64,000 bases of DNA from Desulfurispira natronophila (GCF_014203025.1 NZ_JACHID010000007.1:98688-162687); one strand, 5' to 3'. Positions 48,291-58,612 are shown, numbered from the stretch's first letter. Program-made: numbers and translations. The notes: a model not told the origin generated them from the sequence alone.

Positions 48291-51017
48291 TCAGTATGAC
48301 GACTCACCATTTTTCATGATTCGCTTGCGCCAAACCAACTTCTCTAGCTCCACTACCATAAAGATAGCAATGCCAATCCAGATGATACGGGACCAGGCGT
48401 AAACATCCAGGGGACCGGTGCCAAAGAGGTGCTGCATGGGAGGAGAGTAGGTGAACATGCCTTGCAAGACCACCACTGCCGCCACCGCTACCCAGGCGTA
48501 GGCATTGCCAAAAATGGCCTGGGGGTTGAGGCTGGTATCCATTATGCTGCGCACGCTGAAGAGGTAGAAAATTTGCCCTACTACCAGGCCATTGATGGCG
48601 GCGCTGCGGGCGCTTTCAAGACTCATTCCTGGCTGCTCCAGCCCCCACTGGAACATGCTGAGGCTGCCGACTACCAGGATCATCGAAACAAACGCCACCC
48701 TCCAGATGAGAAAGGGGGAGAGTAAGGGTTCGACCGGATCTCGGGGCGGTCGGTTCATGACGTTCTTTTCCGGTGGATCAAAGGCCAGTACCAGGGCCAG
48801 GGTTACAGCGGTAACCATGTTCACCCACAGAATCTGCACCGGGGTTATGGGCATATGGGCCATGCCCACCAATATGGCCACAAGTATGGCACCAGCCTGG
48901 CCACCATTGGTGGGCAGGATAAAGAGTATGGCCTTTTTGAGGTTGTCGTAAATGGTGCGGCCTTCACGCACGGCATCGACAATCGAGGCAAAGTTGTCAT
49001 CTGCCAGCACCATTTTTGAAGCTTCCTTGGAGACTTCGGTCCCCTTCTGGCCCATGGCGACCCCCACATCAGCCCGCTTGAGAGCTGGAGCATCGTTAAC
49101 ACCGTCACCAGTCATAGAGACGATCTGCCCCTGGGCTTGCAGTGCTTTAACCAGTCGCAGCTTGTGCTCTGGACTCGAACGAGCAAAGATATCGACTTCC
49201 ATGACCGCCTCTGACAGCTCCTCGTCATTCATGTTTTCCACGTCCTGGCCAGTCAGGGAGATTTCCCCATCGCCTATTCCCAGCTCCTTGCCGATGGCGC
49301 GAGCGGTGAGGGCGTGATCACCGGTAATCATCTTGACCCGAATTCCGGCAGTCTGGCAGAGGCGCACCCCTTCAATGGCTTCATTACGGGGTGGGTCGAT
49401 AATGCCAACCAGCCCCAGGAAGGTGAGACCTTCCTGCACATCGTCATATTTGAGCTCCTGTTTTTCGGCGGGAGCCTCTTTGTAGGCCAGGGCCAGGGTG
49501 CGCTGCCCCCGGCTGGCAATATGCTTGATCTGTTCCTGCCAGTAGTTATGATCCACTTCACGGGCCGAACCGTCATCGCCCTCTTCCTGAGAGCACATTT
49601 CCAGCAATCGCTCTGGAGCGCCCTTAACCAGAACATAGCTTTTGCCCTGGTGGTCGTGGTGCAGGGTTGCCATAAAGCGGTTATCCGACTCAAAGGGAAT
49701 GGAGTCATCGCGAGGGAATTTCCCCTGCTCCTGTTTGCGGTCGAGGCCCGCCTTAAGAGCAAGCGTCAAAAGAGCGCCTTCGGTGGGATCACCGTAAATG
49801 CGCCAGTCATCGTTTTCATGTTCCAGGTAAGAGTCATTGCACAGCAGGCCAACGCGGGCCATCCACTCCAGTGAGGGGTGCTCCTCGATGCGAGCCCGTT
49901 GGTCGCCGATACAGATATTCCCAACGGGCTTGTAGCCAACACCATCAACGTCGTAGTTGGTTCCACCGGTGACAATGGTCTTCACGGTCATTTCATTGCG
50001 GGTCAGGGTGCCGGTTTTGTCAGAACAGATGACGGTTACCGAACCCAAAGTTTCCACAGCCGGCAGCTGGCGGATAATAGAGTTGCGCCGCGCCATGCGC
50101 TGCACTCCCAGGGCCAGAGTGATCGTCATGATGGCAGGTAGCCCCTCCGGAATAGCAGCCACCGCCAGACTGACCGCTGCCAGCAGATTTTCCACCAAGT
50201 CGTACCCCTGAAAGAGCATACCCACTACAAAAGAGAATGCCGCCAGTACCAGTATGGCTATGGTCAACATACGCCCAAAATGGTCCATCTTGCGCAGCAA
50301 GGGGGTGGTAATGGTTTCCACCTCTGCCAGCATGGTGTTGATGCGCCCTATCTCTGTCTGGGAACCAGTGCCCACCACCACACCCCGCCCCTGGCCATAG
50401 GTTGCCAGGGTGCCTGAGTAAGCCATGCCGCGACGATCTCCAATGGCGGCATCGGCTTTCACCGCACCGGTCTGCTTTTCAGTGGGTACGGACTCTCCGG
50501 TGAGCATGGCTTCGTCGATTCTCAGGTCCCGCGCGCGGAAGAGCCGCACATCAGCTGGGACCTTGTCGCCTGACTGCAGTATGATGACATCACCTGGGAC
50601 CAGGGCATCGGCAGCGATCTGGGTCTTCTTATCATCCCGCAGCACCTGGGCCTGGGGGGAGAGCATATTGCGGATAGCATCCAGGGCCTTTTCCGCCTTG
50701 CCCTCCTGGATAAAACCAATAAACGTATTGATGATCACCACACCCAGTATGACCCAGGTATCCAGCCACTCTCCCAAGAAAGCCGTCACTCCGGCGGCTG
50801 CCAGCAGCAGGTAGATGAGGACATTGTGCATCTGGGCAAAAAATCGTTTTACGGGACCACGCTTCTGGGCAGGAGGGAGGCTGTTGGGTCCGTACTCCTG
50901 CAATCGCTTTTGGGCTTCCTCCGTGCTTAGACCCTTCTCGGTGCTTTGCAACTCATCAAATATGTGCTCGTTGTCCAGGCTATGCCACTGGTTGTGGTTC
51001 AGGTTTGGCTCTTCCAT
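48291..51017 (-). CDS. P-type cation-transporting ATPase (P2A/CtpF-like)
   Basis: 908 residues from [25 protein letters not shown] lies nine bases before. The longer frame to 51089 lacks conservation. Phosphorylation Asp in [12 protein letters not shown] (near residue 332), TGES actuator motif, [13 protein letters not shown] and [16 protein letters not shown] hinge. M4 reads [10 protein letters not shown] as in Ca2+ pumps. M6 reads [16 protein letters not shown]: the Asp that binds Ca2+ in SERCA (NxxTD) is Ala. Substrate therefore uncertain; Ca2+, Na+ or another cation are possible. Inner membrane. Next to a Mrp operon in cation-rich surroundings. Confidence 0.9.
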   Translation of the reverse strand: MEEPNLNHNQWHSLDNEHIFDELQSTEKGLSTEEAQKRLQEYGPNSLPPAQKRGPVKRFFAQMHNVLIYLLLAAAGVTAFLGEWLDTWVILGVVIINTFIGFIQEGKAEKALDAIRNMLSPQAQVLRDDKKTQIAADALVPGDVIILQSGDKVPADVRLFRARDLRIDEAMLTGESVPTEKQTGAVKADAAIGDRRGMAYSGTLATYGQGRGVVVGTGSQTEIGRINTMLAEVETITTPLLRKMDHFGRMLTIAILVLAAFSFVVGMLFQGYDLVENLLAAVSLAVAAIPEGLPAIMTITLALGVQRMARRNSIIRQLPAVETLGSVTVICSDKTGTLTRNEMTVKTIVTGGTNYDVDGVGYKPVGNICIGDQRARIEEHPSLEWMARVGLLCNDSYLEHENDDWRIYGDPTEGALLTLALKAGLDRKQEQGKFPRDDSIPFESDNRFMATLHHDHQGKSYVLVKGAPERLLEMCSQEEGDDGSAREVDHNYWQEQIKHIASRGQRTLALAYKEAPAEKQELKYDDVQEGLTFLGLVGIIDPPRNEAIEGVRLCQTAGIRVKMITGDHALTARAIGKELGIGDGEISLTGQDVENMNDEELSEAVMEVDIFARSSPEHKLRLVKALQAQGQIVSMTGDGVNDAPALKRADVGVAMGQKGTEVSKEASKMVLADDNFASIVDAVREGRTIYDNLKKAILFILPTNGGQAGAILVAILVGMAHMPITPVQILWVNMVTAVTLALVLAFDPPEKNVMNRPPRDPVEPLLSPFLIWRVAFVSMILVVGSLSMFQWGLEQPGMSLESARSAAINGLVVGQIFYLFSVRSIMDTSLNPQAIFGNAYAWVAVAAVVVLQGMFTYSPPMQHLFGTGPLDVYAWSRIIWIGIAIFMVVELEKLVWRKRIMKNGESSY

Positions 51018-51475
51018 GGGCGATAACTCCTGTATGTTTGAGGGATTGTGGCAAGGGTTGGATCTATGGTTAACCAAATGTATATCCACTGACTCCTCAG
51101 CGTCAAGATTAACCGGCAGTAGCTCGATTTATAACCCGAGCAAGCCAGACCATCAACACAAAGAGCAGTAGCACAACAATTCGCGCTGACCACTGCAGCC
51201 TTCTTTTCTTCACAAGAATCACGGCCATAATGGCACTTTCCAGACGCGCTTTCGCGAGGCGTGTGATCATTATATAAAGGTGGTATAAAAATACTGTACT
51301 TTAACCGGCCTGTTTTTAACTCAAGGCTGACCAAGGTGTTTGCCATATTCTGCGACCATTGCGACCGGAAATCCAGTTTTATTTGCGTCAAGGAACAACT
51401 CCCCTGAAGATACTGATGTTAAGACGCTGGTCTGTACCGGTGAAGGGCTGATATGTGCAATTGTAATAATCGTGC
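51018..51475. other. Divergent intergenic region
   Basis: About 460 bases between the ATPase gene (minus) and the TAXI receptor promoter. A palindromic GCGC-rich stretch (GCGCTTTCGCG) lies near 51250 and TATATAA-type sequence near 51270. No gene recognised. Confidence 0.4.
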
Positions 51476-51504
51476 TTGTATGTAAGTGATCCGGGCCTTA
51501 TACT
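51476..51504 (+). promoter_or_regulatory. Promoter of the TAXI receptor gene
   Basis: TTGTAT (51476-51481), 17-base spacer, TATACT (51499-51504). Start expected near 51511, giving a leader that contains the hairpin at 51524-51543. Confidence 0.55.
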
Positions 51505-51523
51505 CCCAGTCAAACAGAATTAT

Positions 51524-51543
51524 GGAGAAGCGTAGGCTTCTCC
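51524..51543 (+). promoter_or_regulatory. Leader hairpin of the TAXI receptor mRNA
   Basis: Perfect eight-base stem GGAGAAGC/GCTTCTCC with tetraloop GTAG, 25 bases before the ATG. It could stabilise the 5' end of an abundant mRNA or be a regulator site. Confidence 0.5.
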
Positions 51544-51568
51544 CAGCTGAAGAGAAAAGGAGTTTATC

Positions 51569-52576
51569 ATGGTAGTTGGAAGGCATTTGAAATGGTTTGC
51601 ATTCCTCATCGTGACCTTGGCGGTTGCGGTTGCAGGTTGCGGTGATCAGAGTTCGGAGGAGGGAGCACGTCCTTCATCCATGACAATTGGCGCAGCCTCC
51701 ATTGGTGGCGCGTACTACGTTTATGCTGGTGGCTGGTCACAGGTGATCGAGCGCCACGTGGGCATCCCCACGGGTGTTGAGGTAACCGGCGGCCCGAACC
51801 ACAACATGCAGCTGGTTCACATGGGTGACCTGGAGCTGGGAATGGTAACCATGGGTCCGGCCTACGAAGCCTGGCACGGTCTGGAAGACTGGACCAACGG
51901 TATTGAGCATCGCAATGTACGCGTTATCTTCCCCATGTACAACACGTACTCCCAGTGGTGGGCGACTGAGCGCTCCGGCATCACCAGTGTTGACGACCTG
52001 GCTGGCAAGCGCGTAGGCGCTGGTCCCCAGGGCGGAACTGCCGGCACCTACCACCCTCGCATTCTGCGCCTGCTGGGTGTTGACGCCACTGTGCGCCACG
52101 CTGGTCTGAGTGACCTGGTTGGTCAGCACATGGACGGACAGCTTGATGCCAACAGCTTTGCCGCCGGTCTGCCCGTTGGTGGCGTACTTGAGATGGCTAA
52201 TCAGCGTCGCATCACCATGTTCGGCATTGATGGCGAGCAGCGTGACCGGGTTGTCGAAGAGTGGCCCTTCTGGAGTGCTACTGTGATTCCTGCTGATGCC
52301 TACGACTTCATTGACGAAGACGTTGAAACCATTGGTATCTACAACATGGCCATTGCCAACAAAGACCTGGATGACGACCTGGTTTACGAGATCGTTAAAT
52401 CAGTTCTGGAGAACAACGACGCCATGATGCGTGCCCACAGTGCTGCCCGCGAAACTTTGGCAGAAAACATTACCAACAACACTTGGATGTGGATGCACCC
52501 CGGCGCCATTCGCTACTTTGAAGAGCAGGGCATCGAGCTCCACCCCGACGTTTACCCTCCCGAGTACCAGCGCTAA
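51569..52576 (+). CDS. TAXI-family TRAP transporter solute-binding lipoprotein
   Basis: 335 residues. Lipoprotein signal: hydrophobic helix then VAGC (Cys24). The mature domain has MTIGAASIGGAYYVYAGGW, LVHMGDLELGMVTMG and GAGPQGGTAGTYHPR, typical of TAXI receptors, which deliver solutes to TRAP permeases. Ligand unknown; glutamate, aromatic and other organic acids are known for the family. GGAG precedes the ATG. Upstream of its permease gene. Confidence 0.93.
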   Translation: MVVGRHLKWFAFLIVTLAVAVAGCGDQSSEEGARPSSMTIGAASIGGAYYVYAGGWSQVIERHVGIPTGVEVTGGPNHNMQLVHMGDLELGMVTMGPAYEAWHGLEDWTNGIEHRNVRVIFPMYNTYSQWWATERSGITSVDDLAGKRVGAGPQGGTAGTYHPRILRLLGVDATVRHAGLSDLVGQHMDGQLDANSFAAGLPVGGVLEMANQRRITMFGIDGEQRDRVVEEWPFWSATVIPADAYDFIDEDVETIGIYNMAIANKDLDDDLVYEIVKSVLENNDAMMRAHSAARETLAENITNNTWMWMHPGAIRYFEEQGIELHPDVYPPEYQR

Positions 52577-52607
52577 GCCAGGTACTGCGTAAAACAACCT
52601 GAACATA

Positions 52608-52649
52608 AGCATTCCCACTCCATCTTATTGCAGTGGGGGTGCTTTTTTT
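52608..52649 (+). terminator. Terminator between TAXI receptor and TRAP permease genes
   Basis: Stem AGCATTCCCACT (52608-52619) / AGTGGGGGTGCT (52632-52643) with GU pairs, then seven T residues. Partial read-through would give more receptor than permease. Confidence 0.8.
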
Positions 52650-52684
52650 GAGGCGACTCAAAAACCTAGCAAGGACTACTAGAA

Positions 52685-54754
52685 ATGAGTGAAAAGAACA
52701 AAAAAGACCCACAACAGAAGGATTCCACTACCGGGGGAGCACAACCCCTGAACGATCCTACGGTTGGGTTTGAGAAGGAAGAGCGCATCAATCTTGATGT
52801 TGACGCCGAGGTGGAGCTCAGTGCTCAACGCAACATTGAAGGCTGGCTGGGCAAGACCATCTCGGTCGCCGCGGCAGCTATTGCGGCGCTGCACATCTAC
52901 AGCCTGGTCTTCTACCCCATAGACCCCTGGGTCTTCCGCATGTTCCACATCATGACCCTCTCGGTGCTTGGCTTCCTGTTGCTGCCGGGGAGCGTGAAGT
53001 CCTCCCGCGTCAAGCCGAGTATTGTTGACTGGACTTTTGCGGGTCTCAGTGTCGCCGTGGGTGTCTACATTATTATGAACTACCAGGTGCTCATGTTCCG
53101 CTTCGGGGTCATGCCCGTTGGTGCCGATTTCTACATCGCACTGATAGGAACATTGCTGGTACTGGAGATAGCGCGCCGCGCCAGTGGCTGGGCACTACCC
53201 ATTCTCAGTGCCGTCTTTATTGCCTACTCCTTCCTCGGCCCCTACATGCCTGGGGTGCTTGGACACCGCGGCTACAGCCCAGAGCGATTCTTTACCTACA
53301 TCTACGGTATGGACGGCGTGTTCAGTGTCCCCATTGCCATCTCCTCCAAGTATATCATCATCTTTATCATCTTCAGCGCCTTCCTCACTGTTTCCGGTGT
53401 GGGTCGCTACTTCGTCGAATGGGCTTTCTCTGTCAGTGGCCACCTGCGCGGCGGTCCGGCCAAAGTGGCCATTCTCGCCAGTGCTCTGATGGGAACCATG
53501 AACGGAACCTCTGCCGGTAATGCTGTTGCCACCGGCAGCCTGACCATTCCCCTGATGCGCAAAGTTGGGTACAAACCAAAATTTGCCGCCGCCACCGAGG
53601 CGGTTGCCTCCACCGGGGGGCAGATCATGCCGCCCATCATGGGGGCCGGGGTCTTCATTATGGCTGAGATGACCGGCATCCCCTATCAGACCATCATGAT
53701 CGCTGGCATACTGCCTGCCATCCTCTACTTCGCCTCCGCCTACTTCATGGTGGACAAAGAGGCCAGCAAACTGAACCTCCATGGGGTTCCTCGCCGTCTG
53801 CTGCCGCCCCTTGGCGATGTGATGAAGCGGGCCTACATGTTCCTGCCCATTATTATCCTCTTTGGCATGCTGATGGGCGGCATGTCCGTTATTCGCTCCG
53901 GCTTCTTCGCCATTATTGCTGCACTGGTAATCAGCTGGCTGAACCGGGAGACCCGCATGGGCTTCAAGGCCACCTTCAAGGCACTGGAGCAAGGTGCCAA
54001 AGGAACCATTCAGCTCATGGCCGTCTGTGCCGCTGCCGGTATCATCATGGGGGTTATCGCCCTTACCGGAATCGGGCTGAAGTTCTCCTCGCTGCTGCTG
54101 GGTATTGCCGGTACCAGTGAGTTCCTGGCCATGTTCTTCGCCATGATCATCTCCATTGTACTAGGGATGGGTATGCCCACCACAGCCGCCTACGCTGTAG
54201 CCGCATCAGTTGTGGCACCGGGTCTGATCAGTATGGGCATTGAGCCCCTGTTGGCCCACTTCTTCGTCTTCTACTTCGCCTGCGTATCGGCAATCACGCC
54301 TCCTGTGGCACTGGCCGCCTACGCCGCCTCCGCCATCAGCGGCTCCGACCCCATGAAGACCGGTTACACCTCGTTCCGTCTGGGGATTGCCGCCTACATC
54401 GTGCCGTTCATGTTCTTCTATGCTCCCGACCTGCTCATGAACCCCGACATGATGGCCCTGGCCGGCAGCAATGTCTTCGACGTGGCTCTGCGCTTTGGTA
54501 CCGCCCTGCTGGGTATCTTCGCTCTCTCCTCGGCTGTACAGTCCTGGTACTTCGGGCATGTAGTGCGCTGGCAACAGTTTATCCTGTTCCCCGCAGCTCT
54601 GCTCCTGGTATCGCCCAACCACCTGCTGGATCTCACTGGTCTTGGTCTGCTGGTTCTGGTGTACATCCTGGGCCGCAAGCGCCTCAAGCCAATAGCTCCG
54701 ACATCTCCCGATCAGCAGTCGACCGCCCAGCGGACGGCACAGGAAGAAAGTTAA
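52685..54754 (+). CDS. TRAP transporter fused permease (4TM/12TM, TAXI type)
   Basis: 689 residues. The small DctQ-type module (about 60-190, 4 helices) is fused to the large DctM-type module (about 195-640). Motifs: GTMNGTSAGNAVATGSLTIP, GGQIMPPIMGAGVFIM, MGMPTTAAYAV. The polar N-terminus (1-55) is cytoplasmic. Driven by sodium or proton gradient, which the Mrp complex could supply; this link is inference. The gene follows the receptor and a terminator. Confidence 0.93.
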   Translation: MSEKNKKDPQQKDSTTGGAQPLNDPTVGFEKEERINLDVDAEVELSAQRNIEGWLGKTISVAAAAIAALHIYSLVFYPIDPWVFRMFHIMTLSVLGFLLLPGSVKSSRVKPSIVDWTFAGLSVAVGVYIIMNYQVLMFRFGVMPVGADFYIALIGTLLVLEIARRASGWALPILSAVFIAYSFLGPYMPGVLGHRGYSPERFFTYIYGMDGVFSVPIAISSKYIIIFIIFSAFLTVSGVGRYFVEWAFSVSGHLRGGPAKVAILASALMGTMNGTSAGNAVATGSLTIPLMRKVGYKPKFAAATEAVASTGGQIMPPIMGAGVFIMAEMTGIPYQTIMIAGILPAILYFASAYFMVDKEASKLNLHGVPRRLLPPLGDVMKRAYMFLPIIILFGMLMGGMSVIRSGFFAIIAALVISWLNRETRMGFKATFKALEQGAKGTIQLMAVCAAAGIIMGVIALTGIGLKFSSLLLGIAGTSEFLAMFFAMIISIVLGMGMPTTAAYAVAASVVAPGLISMGIEPLLAHFFVFYFACVSAITPPVALAAYAASAISGSDPMKTGYTSFRLGIAAYIVPFMFFYAPDLLMNPDMMALAGSNVFDVALRFGTALLGIFALSSAVQSWYFGHVVRWQQFILFPAALLLVSPNHLLDLTGLGLLVLVYILGRKRLKPIAPTSPDQQSTAQRTAQEES

Positions 54755-54786
54755 CCTGCATAAGTGCCTTCAACTCCTACCATGCT

Positions 54787-54818
54787 AAAAGCCCCCGGAG
54801 ATTTCTCCGGGGGCTTTT
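54787..54818. terminator. Bidirectional terminator between TRAP permease and gatB
   Basis: Perfect 14-base stem AAAAGCCCCCGGAG (54787-54800) / CTCCGGGGGCTTTT (54805-54818), loop ATTT. Confidence 0.92.
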
Positions 54819-54869
54819 CCTGTGTGAGAATAGCTTTTCAGGTTGCCAGTAAAGCTGCGCGGGGGAGGC

Positions 54870-56312
54870 TTATCCAAGCATCTCCCGCAGCAACTGATTC
54901 ACCATTTCCGGATTGGCTTTGCCTTTACTGGCCTTCATGGTCTGGCCCACCAAAAAGCCCAATACTTTTTCCTGACCACCACGGAACTGTTCCACTGGTC
55001 CGGGGTTACTGTCAATCACCTGCTGTACAATCTCCCTGATGGCGCCTTCATCCACCACTTGCACCAACCCCTTCTCCTTGACAATAACTTCCGGATCTTT
55101 TGGTGCTTCACACATATACTCAAAAACGGTTTTGGCAATTTTCCCGCTAATAGTCTTCTTGTCAATCATACTGACCATTTTGCCAATATGAGCGGCAGGT
55201 ATGTCAAACTCACCAATATCCTGCTTTCGCTCTTTCAGCACGCGCAGCACATCCCCCATGACCCAGTTGGAAACAGCTTTGGCGTTAGAAGGATGAGCCT
55301 TTACAGCCTCTTCGTAGTAGTTGGCCACATACTTGTCAGAGCACAGCACCCCGGCGTCATAAGCGGGTATACCATACTGCTCCACAAAGCGCTCCTTCTT
55401 GGCGTCAGGCAGCTCAGGAAGAGTGCCTTTAAGAGAATCAATCCAATCGTCTGTCAGGTTAACGGGTATCAAATCCGGCTCAGGGAAGTAGCGGTAGTCG
55501 TGGGCTTCCTCTTTGCTACGCATGGATACGGTCACATTTTTCTCAGGATCGTACAGGCGAGTCTCCTGCACTATGGTGCCACCCTCGTCCAGAATCTGGG
55601 CTTGACGCTTCATTTCGTACTCAATAGCCCTCCCGACATTACGAAATGAATTCATATTTTTGATCTCTGCCTTGGTGCCCAACTTCTCTTGCCCTGCCGG
55701 ACGCAACGATATATTGACATCACACCGCAGGGACCCTTCTTCCATGTTGCAATCAGAAACTTCCAGGTAGCGCAGAATAGTCTTAAGTTTTTCCAGGTAG
55801 GCGCGCGCCTCTTCCGGGCCTCGCATATCAGGATGAGACACTATTTCCATCAAGGGCGTGCCGGCGCGGTTGAGGTCAATATACGAGCTGCCCGGCTTGC
55901 CGATGCTGGAGCCATGAATAGACTTGCCCGCATCTTCCTCCATATGGATTCGCTCAATGCCGATACGCTTGGTCTCGCCGTCAGGCAAATCAATGATAAT
56001 GTGCCCCTCCCCAACAATGGGTTCTTCATACTGGGATATCTGGTAACCCTTTGGTAAATCGGGGTAAAAATAGTTTTTGCGGGCAAACTGGGAGAATTTG
56101 TTGATGGCCGCACTGATAGCCAGACCTGTCTTGATAGTATAGTCCACAACCTTGCGGTTGAGCACTGGCAAAGCTCCTGGCATTCCCAAGCAAACCGGAC
56201 AGGTATGGGAGTTGGCCTGTTGCCCCACCTGAGTACTGCATCCGCAGAAGATCTTGGAGTGAGTAAGAACCTGGGCGTGAATTTCAAGGCCGATAACCGT
56301 CTCGTATTTCAT
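54870..56312 (-). CDS. gatB: Asp/Glu-tRNA amidotransferase subunit B
   Basis: 480 residues, normal length. Amidates Asp-tRNA-Asn or Glu-tRNA-Gln with GatA and GatC. Motifs: GLEIHAQVLTHSKIFCGCST (zinc Cys begins), SHTCPVCLGMPGALPVLN, YFYPDLPKGYQISQYE, and the C-terminal YqeY-like helical tail. gatA and gatC are not in the window. A tRNA-Asn gene is elsewhere in the window; no asparaginyl-tRNA ligase gene is present here. Confidence 0.97.
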   Translation of the reverse strand: MKYETVIGLEIHAQVLTHSKIFCGCSTQVGQQANSHTCPVCLGMPGALPVLNRKVVDYTIKTGLAISAAINKFSQFARKNYFYPDLPKGYQISQYEEPIVGEGHIIIDLPDGETKRIGIERIHMEEDAGKSIHGSSIGKPGSSYIDLNRAGTPLMEIVSHPDMRGPEEARAYLEKLKTILRYLEVSDCNMEEGSLRCDVNISLRPAGQEKLGTKAEIKNMNSFRNVGRAIEYEMKRQAQILDEGGTIVQETRLYDPEKNVTVSMRSKEEAHDYRYFPEPDLIPVNLTDDWIDSLKGTLPELPDAKKERFVEQYGIPAYDAGVLCSDKYVANYYEEAVKAHPSNAKAVSNWVMGDVLRVLKERKQDIGEFDIPAAHIGKMVSMIDKKTISGKIAKTVFEYMCEAPKDPEVIVKEKGLVQVVDEGAIREIVQQVIDSNPGPVEQFRGGQEKVLGFLVGQTMKASKGKANPEMVNQLLREMLG

Positions 56313-56449
56313 ATGAAAGCTCCAAAGGAAGATGTTTGTCGTTTATGGCACAGGACACATGAACCGTTACCGGATGCGACCCTGGGCCTGTGTAACTGTG
56401 TTAATATATGCCATTTCCTGCCTTGCTGGCAACCATTGAGACCTTCCGG

Positions 56450-57364
56450 CTACAACAGAAAACTTAACACCACTGGCAGCGTCAGTGCCGCCAGGGCCGT
56501 CTGTATAGTAATGATACTGGCCATAAGGGTCGTATCTCCACCTAGTTGCCGTGCAAGAATATAGGCCGATGGCGCTGTGGGCAGGGCAGCAAAAAGCACC
56601 ACAATAACCAGAGCATCGCCCTGCAAGCCTAAGCTCACGCCTAATGCCGCCACCGTTAGTGGCATAAAAATCAACTTTACCACACTGGAAATAGCCAGAT
56701 CTTTTTTTGAGGAGGTAATGGCACTGAACTGCAGCCCAGCCCCCACTGCCAGCAACCCTATCGGGAGAGAAGCTCGCCCCAGAGCTTCAACCGTAGCTAT
56801 CCCAAAATGAGGCATGGGAATTGAGAGCAGCTGGAAGCTAATCCCCATAATACAGGCAAGAATCAGTGGGTTTTTCAATAAGGCCAGCAAAACCGCACCC
56901 AAACCATTGCGCTCATCGCTGCTGTGACGTAACAGCACAAAAACGCAAAGAACATTTACCAAAGGAATCAAGGTAGCCATGGCAATAGCGGCAAAGGTCA
57001 GACCCGCGTCTCCCAGCAAAGCCGCCGCCGCCGCTATACCTACAAAAGTATTAAAACGCACCCCACCCTGAAAAACAGAAGTAAAGGCAGGACCAGCCAT
57101 GCCCAAGGGGCGCCTCAACACCACCAGGACCAGCCCTGTCATGGTAGTTGCCAGGGCTAAAGTTGCCACCATGTTGAGCAGCGAAAGCTCCTCCAGTGGA
57201 GCCTGATAGAGATTGGAGAAAATCAGAGCCGGAAAAAAAATAAAGTAAGTAATGCGTTCCGCCAGCGGCCAAAAGGCGTCACCGGGAAATCCCCGGGCCC
57301 GCAGAAGATACCCTAAAACAATCAAGGCAAAGACAGGAAAGAGCGCACTGAATATGGCAGCCAA
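56450..57364 (-). CDS. AEC family transporter (auxin efflux carrier type)
   Basis: 304 residues, about ten membrane helices, symmetric halves. TTG start at 57364 with AAGGAGAG eight bases upstream. FNTFVGIAAAAALLGDAG and LLALLKNPLILACIMG are family segments. Substrate likely a dicarboxylate or similar organic anion, not identifiable. Monocistronic. Confidence 0.88.
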   Translation of the reverse strand: MAAIFSALFPVFALIVLGYLLRARGFPGDAFWPLAERITYFIFFPALIFSNLYQAPLEELSLLNMVATLALATTMTGLVLVVLRRPLGMAGPAFTSVFQGGVRFNTFVGIAAAAALLGDAGLTFAAIAMATLIPLVNVLCVFVLLRHSSDERNGLGAVLLALLKNPLILACIMGISFQLLSIPMPHFGIATVEALGRASLPIGLLAVGAGLQFSAITSSKKDLAISSVVKLIFMPLTVAALGVSLGLQGDALVIVVLFAALPTAPSAYILARQLGGDTTLMASIITIQTALAALTLPVVLSFLL

Positions 57365-57717
57365 AAGAAACTCTCCTTCTTACCAACAAAAGCTATCTGT
57401 CGATATAAAAAGCCATGGCAGCGATAATAGCAAGCAGGATGGATGCTTACAGACAGCCGCTGCTACAACATCGTTGCAAGCATAGCACCTGAATATTTTT
57501 CAGCAACCGCTTTATTGCGGAAAAAAGCGGGCGCCCAGCACTGTCCTTCCTGACCATTGAGAGACTATTCAGTTAAAAACAAATGCAAACAGTGCCTCAA
57601 GGTAAAGCAAGCTACCAGAAGTACCATAAGCCTGTCTGGTAGAAGTGACCAAAAACACGCACTCTTTTAGCACGCAGGCAGTAGCGTTTCGAAAAAGGAT
57701 GTGATCCACTAGAACAT
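57365..57717. other. Intergenic stretch without gene
   Basis: About 350 bases between the AEC gene (minus) and the tmRNA terminator. No coding frame or clear promoter found. It should hold the AEC promoter. Confidence 0.4.
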
Positions 57718-57754
57718 AAAAAAACCGCCCAGCTGCCGGAGAGGCAAAGGACGG
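57718..57754 (-). terminator. Terminator of tmRNA
   Basis: Minus strand: hairpin CCGTCC...GGGCGG with inner TGCC/GGCA, then TTTTTTT. Directly after the ssrA 3' end. Confidence 0.8.
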
Positions 57755-57770
57755 ATTTATCGATTCTAAA

Positions 57771-58121
57771 TGGTGGAGGCGAGGGGAGTCGAACCCCTGT
57801 CCGAAAACACTTCCACTGCAGTTTCTACATGCGTAGCCGGTCTTTTAATTTAAGTACTGGCAGCCCGGAACGGCACGGTATGTCAGCACCGATTTTCACT
57901 GTTATCCTCGTTGACGAGCGTGAAAAAAACTCGTCACAACAGCCTGCGAATTGTACCACATGGCCCTGCAGGCCGGATCATGTGGGTTTTACGCTGCTTT
58001 ACGCAGCGGCTAGGACTTGTTCGTCGTTAGCGTTTATTGTTTTGCTGGTTTTTACAGGGCCACCAGCCCCCTGGCATGCAACCACAGTTTCGTCCGTTCC
58101 CGTCGAAACCAGTACGCCCCC
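57771..58121 (-). ncRNA. ssrA: tmRNA
   Basis: 351 bases. The 5' GGGGGCG pairs with the 3' CGCCTCC (one GU), and CCA is encoded. GGTTTCGACGGG near the 5' end and GGTTCGACTCCCC near the 3' end are the tRNA-like parts. The tag reading frame (58031 down to 57999) is ANDEQVLAAA then TAA, matching the ANDE...LAA pattern. Rescues stalled ribosomes with SmpB, whose gene lies directly upstream on the same strand. Confidence 0.96.
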
Positions 58122-58136
58122 AATGTAATGGCATTT

Positions 58137-58166
58137 ATATTATGAAGGTTATTGGCGATTTTTCAA
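58137..58166 (-). promoter_or_regulatory. Possible tmRNA promoter inside the smpB 3' end
   Basis: Minus strand TTGAAA (58161-58166), 18-base spacer, TAATAT (58137-58142). A short precursor leader would be processed to the mature 5' end. Confidence 0.45.
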
Positions 58167-58601
58167 GGCCTGTTGTGCTTCTCGCATAGCAGTTTTTTCC
58201 TTCAGACTCTGTCGCTTGTCGTGAAGCTGCTTTCCTTTAGCCAAGGCTACTTCCACTTTTACACGGCCATTTTTCAAATACATTTTAGTCGGGACCAATG
58301 TAAGACCCTGCTGCTGAGCCCGCCCAGAAAACTTCAAAATTTCCCGCTTGTGGGCCAGAAGCTTACGGGGCCGCACAGGATCAGGAGCACTTTTACCTGC
58401 CTCTTCGTATGGCGATATGTGACACTGGAAAAGGTAGAGCTCACCGTTGTCTACACGGCAAAAGGCCTCTTTTAGGTTAACCTTTCCGCGCCGAATACTC
58501 TTGACTTCGGACCCTTTGAGCACAACGCCAGTCTCCAGGGTTTCGATAATGAAGAAATTGTGCCGAGCAGACCGGTTGTCGGTAATAATTTTGATCCCCA
58601 T
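58149..58601 (-). CDS. smpB: SsrA-binding protein SmpB
   Basis: 150 residues. Beta-barrel OB fold: NRSARHNFFIIETLETGVVL, GSEVKSIRRGKVNLKEAF, PYEEAGKSAPDPVRPRKLLAH, and the C-terminal basic tail (KGKQLHDKRQSLKEK). GGGAGGGG precedes the start; the in-frame GTG at 58604 is an alternative. Adjacent to ssrA, its RNA partner, a common arrangement. Confidence 0.97.
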   Translation of the reverse strand: MGIKIITDNRSARHNFFIIETLETGVVLKGSEVKSIRRGKVNLKEAFCRVDNGELYLFQCHISPYEEAGKSAPDPVRPRKLLAHKREILKFSGRAQQQGLTLVPTKMYLKNGRVKVEVALAKGKQLHDKRQSLKEKTAMREAQQALKNRQ

Positions 58602-58612
58602 CACCCCTCCCG

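Noticed and set aside
58604..58604. GTG as smpB start
   Set aside because: Only one codon longer; kept as an alternative but the ATG is the more usual start.
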